Shown here piece after piece: positions 57,287 to 64,000 of a stretch of DNA of 64,000 nucleotides. The DNA is from Rickettsiella grylli (lineage in GTDB: Bacteria; Pseudomonadota; Gammaproteobacteria; Diplorickettsiales; Diplorickettsiaceae). The stretch spans positions 1,327,001 to 1,391,000 of the forward strand of contig NZ_AAQJ02000001.1 in the NCBI RefSeq assembly GCF_000168295.1, read 5' to 3'. Both the position numbers and the translations under genes were made by a program. The notes beneath the pieces were generated by a model. It worked only from the letters and a program-made list of their open reading frames with translations. It ran no database searches and was not told the origin of the DNA. The stretch's first letter is position 1. Each line of letters begins with the position of its first letter.

Positions 57287-58471
57287 ATGACTCGAAAACA
57301 ATGGGGCGGTATTTTATTAATTACGGGCAACGCCATAGGCGGCGGCATGTTAGCGTTACCACTTGTCACCGCGCAAACGGGTTTTTTAAATGCGTCATTT
57401 TTTTTAATCGCCTGTTGGGGTATTATGCTAGCAGGTGGTTTGTTGGTTTTAGAAGTTAATCTTTGGTTTCCTCCGAATAGTCATTTACTGTCCATGGCGC
57501 GAGCAACGTTAGGCGTATTCGGTGAAGTGATCGCGTGGTTCTGTTATTTATTATTGCTCTATGCTTTATTAGCCGCTTATATTTCAGGAGGCTCTGATTT
57601 TTTGCAAGGAATTTTACAAAAGATTAATATTCAGCTTTCCGTAATGGTTACTACGGGTTTATTCATACTGATTCTAGGACCTATTGTCTATAAAGGAATA
57701 CATTCCGTTGATTTAATGAATCAAATTTTAATGGGTGGAAAATTATTTATTTTTTTTCTTTTAATTGTGTTTATATTTCCTTCAATCTCTATCAAACAAT
57801 TAGGAATAAGCCACCATTATTTACCCCGTAGTCTTCCTATCATTATCACTTCGTTTGGTTTTGCAGCCATCATCCCGAGCTTACGGAGTTATTTCCATAG
57901 TGATGTTAAACAATTACGTTTAGTCATTATTTTGGGAAGTTTAATTCCTCTTATTTGTTATATTTTTTGGAATGCTGCCATTATGGGAATAATTCCTATC
58001 AGTAAACTATTTACACTGGCTCAATCCAGCCAATCAACCAGTCATTTAGCCAATACAATAAGCTACCTCTTAAATAAAAAAAATATTACTTTATTGGTTT
58101 GGCTTTTCACGTCCATTTGTTTAGCAACCTCTTTTTTGGGGGTTGGCATTAGCTTATCTGATTTTTTAATGGATGGCTTAAATTTAAATCCTACTGAAAA
58201 AAATAAATGTATTGTCTCTCTACTGACTTTTTTACCCCCTTTCATGATTGTCTTATTTTATCCCGCATCCTTTATGCTCGCTTTAAATTATGCAGGAATA
58301 TGGTGCGTTATATTACTCGCTTTGCTGCCTGCATTAATGGCATGGTTCGGACGCTATAGACAATTCATAAAAGGGAACTATCAGGTCATGGGTGGAAAAC
58401 TTTTATTAAGCATGGTCATTGCCTGTGCGTTTATTATTATTCTGCAAGCCATCCTTGTGAATATCATTTAA
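57287..58471 (+). CDS. TyrP-family aromatic amino acid permease 2
   Basis: 394 residues, 11 membrane segments, the same motifs (GNAIGGGMLALPLVTAQTGF, YALLAAYISGGSDF, ITSFGFAAIIPSLRSYF). It is clearly a tandem duplicate of the preceding gene but well diverged, which suggests that each has kept a distinct substrate, such as tyrosine versus tryptophan or phenylalanine. Such duplication fits dependence on host aromatic amino acids. Confidence 0.9.
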   Translation: MTRKQWGGILLITGNAIGGGMLALPLVTAQTGFLNASFFLIACWGIMLAGGLLVLEVNLWFPPNSHLLSMARATLGVFGEVIAWFCYLLLLYALLAAYISGGSDFLQGILQKINIQLSVMVTTGLFILILGPIVYKGIHSVDLMNQILMGGKLFIFFLLIVFIFPSISIKQLGISHHYLPRSLPIIITSFGFAAIIPSLRSYFHSDVKQLRLVIILGSLIPLICYIFWNAAIMGIIPISKLFTLAQSSQSTSHLANTISYLLNKKNITLLVWLFTSICLATSFLGVGISLSDFLMDGLNLNPTEKNKCIVSLLTFLPPFMIVLFYPASFMLALNYAGIWCVILLALLPALMAWFGRYRQFIKGNYQVMGGKLLLSMVIACAFIIILQAILVNII

Positions 58472-58527
58472 GTGAATTATAGGTAATGGGATCTTTTAAT
58501 CCTTATCGTCAACGGGAAAACAACGTA

Positions 58528-60534
58528 ATGGCTTACCAAAAAAAATATGCGGATGCGCTTCGGTTCTTAACATTAGATGCCGTAGAAAAAGCCAATTCAG
58601 GTCATCCTGGCATGCCAATGGGAATGGCGGACATCGCAACCGTTTTATGGAACGATTTTTTAGTGCATAACCCTAATAATCCCAATTGGAGCAATCGCGA
58701 TCGTTTTATCTTATCAAACGGCCATGGATCGATGTTGCATTATGCGTTACTTCATTTAACAGGGTATGATCTTTCTTTGCATGAAATGAAGCGATTTCGC
58801 CAACTTCATTCTAAAACGCCCGGTCATCCTGAAGTTGGCTTAACTCCCGGCATAGAAACAACAACAGGTCCGCTCGGCCAAGGATTTGCAAATGCCGTCG
58901 GCATGGCATTAGCCGAAAAAAACTTGGCTGCTCATTTTAATCAGCCCTCTCATCTCATTATCGATCATTTTACGTATGTATTTCTAGGGGATGGCTGTTT
59001 AATGGAGGGTATTTCCCATGAAGCCGCTTCCTTAGCGGGATGTTTAGGTTTAGGTAAATTAATTGCTTTTTGGGACAATAATTCTATTTCTATTGATGGT
59101 CACGTTTCAGGTTGGTTTAAAGATAATACACCGGAACGTTTTAAGGCCTATCATTGGCACGTTATTTCTGATATTGATGGTCATGATCCCCAACAAATTA
59201 AAACAGCCATTGAAAAAGCGCGTGATATTACGGATAAACCGAGCCTACTTTGCTGTAAAACACAAATTGCATGGGGCGCTCCCCATTTCGTTGGAAGCCA
59301 TCGTTCACATGGTGCCGCATTAGGAGAAAAAGAAGTTGCCGCTACGCGAATAGCGCTCCAATGGAATTATCCTCCTTTTGAAATACCCCAAGAAATTTAC
59401 CACGCTTGGGATGCGCGTTCCAAAGGGGCGGCTTTAGAAAAAACGTGGGAAGAAAAATGGAATCGTTATCAATCAAAATTTCCCGAACTCGCAAACGAAT
59501 ATCAACGTAGAGTTGATAAAAAAATCCCTAAGAATTGGAACTTAGAAACCAAAAAATTGATAGAAAAAATTTTTAAAGATCCGCCCCAAAAAATAGCAAC
59601 GCGCAAAGCTTCTCAAAATACACTGAATGCTTTTGCTCCTCTTTTACCTGAATTACTCGGGGGATCGGCTGATCTCACCGAATCAAATTCAACCTTTTGG
59701 AAGGGCGCTCAGGTTTTATCGAAAGAAAATCCTGCTGGTAATTACATCCATTATGGTGTACGTGAATTCGGGATGTCTGCCATGATGAATGGCATTGCAC
59801 TGCATGGGGGATTTATCCCTTATGGCGGAACTTTTCTCGTTTTTAGTGATTATGCACGTAATGCTATTCGTTTGTCTGCTTTAATGAAACAAAAGGTTAT
59901 TTTTGTTTATACACACGATTCGATTGGATTAGGAGAAGATGGTCCAACACATCAACCTATCGAACACCTGAATAGTTTACGTCTTATTCCTCAACTTTCT
60001 GTTTGGCGACCTTGTGATGCGTTAGAAACCGCTATCGCCTGGCAACAGGCAATACAACATGAAGGACCAACTTGTTTAGTATTGACTCGACAATCGGTAC
60101 AGGCACAATCACACAATCTTGAAACGTTACAGTCGATTCATCGAGGCGCTTATATTCTTCTTGACAGTCCATCTCTACCCGAAGCGATTATCATCGCCAC
60201 GGGCTCTGAAGTAAGTTTAGCCATAAACGCTGCACAAACGTTAAATCAAAACGGTAGACATATTAGAGTCGTATCGATACCCTGTGCTGATCGTTTTGAA
60301 CAACAAGACGCTGCTTATAAAGCGAAAATTTTACCGAATTCCATCACTTTACGCGTCGCTATCGAAGCAGGGAATCCAGATTTTTGGTACCGTTATGTAG
60401 GCCTTAAGGGAAAAATCATTGGACTTCATCAATTTGGTGAATCTGCACCCGGATCAGATGTTTTTAAACATTTTGGCTTTACGACAGAAAACATAATTAA
60501 AACACTTAACCAATTATTAGCTGATGAAGCTTAA
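58528..60534 (+). CDS. tktA: Transketolase
   Basis: About 668 residues. [17 protein letters not shown] and [18 protein letters not shown] in the N-terminal domain, the thiamine-diphosphate motif GDGCLMEG...DNNSISIDG, then YVFTHDS-type segment (here [17 protein letters not shown]) with the catalytic Glu region [13 protein letters not shown]. Transfers two-carbon units in the pentose phosphate pathway. ATG 58528 matches the family N terminus; an earlier ATG at 58486 would add 14 residues. gap follows 9 bases after its stop. Confidence 0.95.
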   Translation: MAYQKKYADALRFLTLDAVEKANSGHPGMPMGMADIATVLWNDFLVHNPNNPNWSNRDRFILSNGHGSMLHYALLHLTGYDLSLHEMKRFRQLHSKTPGHPEVGLTPGIETTTGPLGQGFANAVGMALAEKNLAAHFNQPSHLIIDHFTYVFLGDGCLMEGISHEAASLAGCLGLGKLIAFWDNNSISIDGHVSGWFKDNTPERFKAYHWHVISDIDGHDPQQIKTAIEKARDITDKPSLLCCKTQIAWGAPHFVGSHRSHGAALGEKEVAATRIALQWNYPPFEIPQEIYHAWDARSKGAALEKTWEEKWNRYQSKFPELANEYQRRVDKKIPKNWNLETKKLIEKIFKDPPQKIATRKASQNTLNAFAPLLPELLGGSADLTESNSTFWKGAQVLSKENPAGNYIHYGVREFGMSAMMNGIALHGGFIPYGGTFLVFSDYARNAIRLSALMKQKVIFVYTHDSIGLGEDGPTHQPIEHLNSLRLIPQLSVWRPCDALETAIAWQQAIQHEGPTCLVLTRQSVQAQSHNLETLQSIHRGAYILLDSPSLPEAIIIATGSEVSLAINAAQTLNQNGRHIRVVSIPCADRFEQQDAAYKAKILPNSITLRVAIEAGNPDFWYRYVGLKGKIIGLHQFGESAPGSDVFKHFGFTTENIIKTLNQLLADEA

Positions 60535-60543
60535 GGAATCATT

Positions 60544-61560
60544 ATGACAATACGTGTTGCTATTAATGGTTATGGTCGCATTGGCCGTAATATTTTAAGA
60601 GCTTTTTTTGAAAATCCCACACTTCACGATATTCAAATTGTTGCTATCAATGATTTAGGTAATATTGATATTAATGCCTATCTGACATCCTATGATACCA
60701 CGCACGGAAAATTTGCTGGAAGCATAACCATTGATAAGGACTGCCTCATCATTAATCATCAACCGATAAAAATCTTTTCCGAACGCGATCCAAAAAATTT
60801 ACCATGGAAAGCACTGGATATTGATGTCGTTCACGAATGTACAGGTCTTTTCACTTCGGCGGAAAAAGCGGGGAAACATATCAAAGCAGGTGCAAAAAAA
60901 GTTATTATTTCGGCTCCTGCCGGCAAAGAAGTCGATGCAACAATTGTTTATGGCGTTAATCACCACATTTTAAAAAAAAGTCATACGATTATTTCTAATG
61001 CGTCATGCACCACGAATTGTTTAGCGCCTCTCGCTAAGGCGTTGCACGAAAATCTAGGAATCGTTCATGGTTTAATGACAACGATTCATGCCTATACCAA
61101 TGATCAAGTGCTTATTGATACGTATCATTCTGATCTCTATCGTTCACGTTCAGCGACGCATTCGATGATCCCTACAAAAACAGGAGCCGCTTCTGCGCTG
61201 GGTTTAGTTTATCCTGAATTAGACGGGAAACTGGATGGTTTAGCAATTCGGGTTCCGACGTTAAACGTTTCTTTAGTTGATCTCAGTTTTCAAGCCGAAC
61301 GAAAAACAACGTCTGATGAAGTTAATGCACTTTTAAAAAAGGCTTCTGAACATAATCCGTTGAAAGGGCTACTTAATTATAGTGAATTACCTTTGGTTTC
61401 TATCGATTATAACCACAATCCTGCTTCAGCAACCGTTGACGCAGTACAAACGCGTGTCATCGGCAATTTTGTTAAGGTACTTGCCTGGTATGACAATGAA
61501 TGGGGATTTTCCAATAGAATGTTAGATGTAACCACTGCGTTGATGAATGTGTCTACCTAA
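60544..61560 (+). CDS. gap: Glyceraldehyde-3-phosphate dehydrogenase
   Basis: 338 residues. NAD fold [17 protein letters not shown], active-site [15 protein letters not shown], substrate residues in [10 protein letters not shown] and [12 protein letters not shown], and [12 protein letters not shown] at the end. The tkt-gap order is common in gammaproteobacteria; pgk is not in the window, as rpoZ follows. Confidence 0.96.
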   Translation: MTIRVAINGYGRIGRNILRAFFENPTLHDIQIVAINDLGNIDINAYLTSYDTTHGKFAGSITIDKDCLIINHQPIKIFSERDPKNLPWKALDIDVVHECTGLFTSAEKAGKHIKAGAKKVIISAPAGKEVDATIVYGVNHHILKKSHTIISNASCTTNCLAPLAKALHENLGIVHGLMTTIHAYTNDQVLIDTYHSDLYRSRSATHSMIPTKTGAASALGLVYPELDGKLDGLAIRVPTLNVSLVDLSFQAERKTTSDEVNALLKKASEHNPLKGLLNYSELPLVSIDYNHNPASATVDAVQTRVIGNFVKVLAWYDNEWGFSNRMLDVTTALMNVST

Positions 61561-61692
61561 CCCTCTCAATGAATTTTAGCCTTTAAAAAACAGAAAATCG
61601 TCTATTCTTTTGTTAGGAATATAGTATAGACGCACTAAACAATGTTATAGTGTTAGGTTTAATTTCGCTCAATAATAGAGAGAATGAGTCCT

Positions 61693-61929
61693 ATGGCACG
61701 AGTTACCGTTGAAGATTGTTTAAAAAAGGTTAAAAATCACTTTCAGCTAGTGATTATCGCCTCAAAACGAGCCAGGCAAATTGCCAAAGGCGGCATGGCC
61801 ATGGTGAACCCCGAAAACGATAAACCTACCGTAATCGCCTTAAGAGAAATCGCCAGCGGAAGGCTCAATGATGCTGAAGAGCAAATTCAAGAAGGCAACA
61901 TAGGTGGCTCACAGTCTACGGGCTTTTAA
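61693..61929 (+). CDS. rpoZ: RNA polymerase omega subunit
   Basis: 78 residues from ATG 61693 ([20 protein letters not shown]), which matches the family start; an ATG three codons earlier, directly after AGAGAGA, is possible. The core RAKQIAKGG-like helix reads [16 protein letters not shown]. Omega helps fold beta-prime and forms a ppGpp site with it in proteobacteria. It is 18 bases ahead of spoT, the usual pairing. Confidence 0.94.
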   Translation: MARVTVEDCLKKVKNHFQLVIIASKRARQIAKGGMAMVNPENDKPTVIALREIASGRLNDAEEQIQEGNIGGSQSTGF

Positions 61930-61947
61930 AAAATTGGGGGCGCTTAC

Positions 61948-64000
61948 ATGCATATGTTTAGTGACCTCAAACAAGAATTACAAACCTATTTATCACCGGC
62001 GCATATAAAGCAAGTTTATAGCGCCTATCAATTTGCAGCAAGGGCTCACTCGGGTCAAAAACGGCATAGTGGGGACCCTTATATTAGCCATCCTTTAGCC
62101 GTTGCAAAAATTCTCGCTCAAATGCGCATGGATGTACAAACCTTAATTGTTGCCATTTTACATGATGTTATTGAAGACACAGCCATCGAAAAAACCGTTT
62201 TAACAGCAACTTTCGGCCATGAAATAGCGGAACTCGTTGATGGAATGAGTAAACTGACACAAATTCAATTTCAAAGCCGCGCGGAAGCACAAGCTGAAAA
62301 TTTTCGAAAAATGCTATTAGCTATGTCAAAAGATATCCGCATCATTATCATAAAATTAGCGGATAGATTGCATAATATGCGGACTTTATCAGCGGTCTCT
62401 TTAGAAAAACGGCATCGTATTGCTAAAGAAACATTGGATATCTATGCACCTATTGCACAACGATTAGGAGTGCATATGGTACGTATAGAATTAGAAGATC
62501 TTTGTTTTTTAAATCTTTATCCCTGGCGATACCGTATATTACAAGAAACAGTCCAGAAAAATCGACGAAAACATAAAACAAGCATTCATAAAATAGAATT
62601 TGCTTTAAAAGAATGTTTAGACAAACATCATTTACGTTTTCATGCCATTTGGCATAAAAAAAAGCATCTCTATCAAATTTACAAAAAAATGCATGAAAAT
62701 CATTTAGCCTTTAATGAAATTATTGATATTCCTATTTTTAGTATCATCGTCGATACTATCGATAATTGTTATCGCGTGTTAGGTGCTGTACATAGCCTCT
62801 ATAAACCATTACCTGATCACTTCCATGATTATATTGCATTGCCTAAAGCGAATGGTTATCGTGCATTACATACAACGTTATTTGGCCCAGAAGCAACATC
62901 CATCCATATACAAATTCGCACGACCACAATGGATAATGGCGCCGATCACGGCATTGTCAGTTATTGGTTAGAGGAAAAGACAAAAGCCCATGAACTACGT
63001 CCGCATTTAAGAGCACGAGAATGGCTTAAACGTTTACTGGATATTCAACAAACAACACCCAGTTCGCTTGAATTTTTGGAGACAGTGAAAATTGATCTTT
63101 TTCCTACGGATATTTATATTTTTACTCCCAAAGGTGACATCATTGAGCTCCCTCATAAAGCCACGCTTATCGATTTTGCTTACGCCATCCATTCGGATGT
63201 CGGTAATCACTGCATTGCGGCCAAAATAGATAAACATTTAGCGCCATTAAGTACCCATTTAAAAAGTGGTCAAACCGTCGAAATCATTACTGATTCGAAA
63301 ACGTTTCCTGATGCGCACTGGTTAGAATTTGTGGCCACAGGACGTGCGCGTAGCCATATAAGACAATTTTTCAAAAATAAACAGCATAATGAAGCGGTAC
63401 AACTTGGCCAACGTTTATTAGATAACAATTTAACTCCCTTAGGACAAGACTCTACACATATCCATCCTAAAAATCTAAATAAGACATTACAAAAATTTCA
63501 ATATAATTCGTTAGAAAACCTACTTGAAGCAATTGGACTCGGTTATATTCATCCGGCTCTCGTGGCTCACTCCTTATGTAATTTGAAACTGAGCGCTAAA
63601 AATCCAATAAACGCTTTACCTTTATTTCTTAAAAATTCAGACAATAGTTTAATCCACTTTGCTGAATGCTGTCGACCTATTCCTGGTGATGAAATGAGAG
63701 GCTTACTTAATGCGGGACACGGCCTTACCGTGCATTTACAACGTTGTAAATATGCGGCACGACTGATTAAAAAAAATCCTGAAAGGGCCATTTTATGTCA
63801 ATGGGAAAAACAAACCCATGGTTTTTTTAAAACAGATATTTACGTTGAAACGATAAATCAACACGGTGTATTAGCCTTATTAACGCATAATATTGCCAAG
63901 GCCGATGCAAATATTGAAAATATTAAAGTTGAAAGCCGTGATAGACAACATAGTATTATTCAATTTACATTATCCGTTATCAATCGTAAACATTTAGCCA
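61948..64000 (+). CDS. spoT: SpoT-type ppGpp hydrolase (synthetase domain altered), partial at right edge
   Basis: 684 codons are visible; the gene leaves the window. GGGGG lies 8 bases before the ATG. The HD hydrolase domain is complete: His48, His72-Asp73, Glu76-Asp77 (LHDVIEDT) and Asp139 in KLADRLHNMRTL. The synthetase domain is recognisable (DYIALPKANGYRALHTTL, IQIRT), but several residues needed for synthesis are changed. GREK is HKKK (236-239), the Arg after Asp260 is Ser265 (DIPIFS instead of DIYAFR), and the catalytic Glu is Asp333 in ADHGIVSYW. TGS (~387-445), the CC-containing zinc-finger region (FAECCRPIPGD) and the start of an ACT domain follow. It probably degrades ppGpp and may not make it. 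Confidence 0.9.
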   Translation, partial: MHMFSDLKQELQTYLSPAHIKQVYSAYQFAARAHSGQKRHSGDPYISHPLAVAKILAQMRMDVQTLIVAILHDVIEDTAIEKTVLTATFGHEIAELVDGMSKLTQIQFQSRAEAQAENFRKMLLAMSKDIRIIIIKLADRLHNMRTLSAVSLEKRHRIAKETLDIYAPIAQRLGVHMVRIELEDLCFLNLYPWRYRILQETVQKNRRKHKTSIHKIEFALKECLDKHHLRFHAIWHKKKHLYQIYKKMHENHLAFNEIIDIPIFSIIVDTIDNCYRVLGAVHSLYKPLPDHFHDYIALPKANGYRALHTTLFGPEATSIHIQIRTTTMDNGADHGIVSYWLEEKTKAHELRPHLRAREWLKRLLDIQQTTPSSLEFLETVKIDLFPTDIYIFTPKGDIIELPHKATLIDFAYAIHSDVGNHCIAAKIDKHLAPLSTHLKSGQTVEIITDSKTFPDAHWLEFVATGRARSHIRQFFKNKQHNEAVQLGQRLLDNNLTPLGQDSTHIHPKNLNKTLQKFQYNSLENLLEAIGLGYIHPALVAHSLCNLKLSAKNPINALPLFLKNSDNSLIHFAECCRPIPGDEMRGLLNAGHGLTVHLQRCKYAARLIKKNPERAILCQWEKQTHGFFKTDIYVETINQHGVLALLTHNIAKADANIENIKVESRDRQHSIIQFTLSVINRKHLA

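Overview
The window is AT-rich chromosomal DNA from a gammaproteobacterium. It most likely comes from an intracellular member of the Legionellales (Coxiellaceae/Diplorickettsiaceae, Rickettsiella-like). That placement is inferred from three things seen together: a gammaproteobacterial core gene set; several large coiled-coil or repeat proteins that look like Dot/Icm-type effectors; and cyclodipeptide synthases of the XYP type, a subfamily with a characterised member from Rickettsiella grylli.

Layout. 1-6.4 kb: end of sspB, rimB-rimK, rarA, and a three-domain lipid-remodelling fusion (MFS + PlsC + acyl-ACP synthetase). 6.5-10.7 kb: a tRNA cluster (Pro, Arg, His), then a decayed island with an integrase remnant, an intact AbiEi/AbiEii toxin-antitoxin pair, two broken Rpn-family nuclease genes and a damaged tRNA-Lys copy. 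10.8-19.2 kb: a 33-residue-repeat protein, a dead IS256-family element, and a tandem family of large effector-like genes that share a near-identical C-terminal tail. One member is split by a frameshift and another is cut down to its first 11 codons. 19.4-30.5 kb: the most unusual region, all on the minus strand. It holds two cyclodipeptide synthase genes, each immediately upstream of a PAS histidine kinase gene, plus a third hybrid kinase, a stand-alone adenylation protein with an ornithine-like specificity code and a dead carrier domain, a GNAT, a PAS-LuxR regulator and a lone response regulator. 30.5-41 kb: another effector-like protein, redox repair (MsrBA, peroxiredoxin), ispA-xseB, an M16 peptidase pair and a 1225-residue coiled-coil protein. 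41-64 kb: housekeeping genes (hemL, mrdA, rpsT, mscS, coq7, degP, tilS, pnuC, accA, lpxL, two TyrP-type permeases, tkt, gap, rpoZ, spoT), interrupted by a VapBC-like module between two ~270 bp direct repeats.

How the parts fit. In the 19-30 kb cluster the CDPSs could make a cyclodipeptide from aminoacyl-tRNAs, the adenylation protein and GNAT could supply or modify a basic amino acid, and the PAS kinases encoded next to them could sense the product and pass phosphate to the receiver proteins. This would be a cyclodipeptide-linked signalling circuit. The gene order and motifs are visible in the sequence; the signalling role is a hypothesis. The rest suggests a host-restricted genome with many decaying accessory genes beside an intact core.
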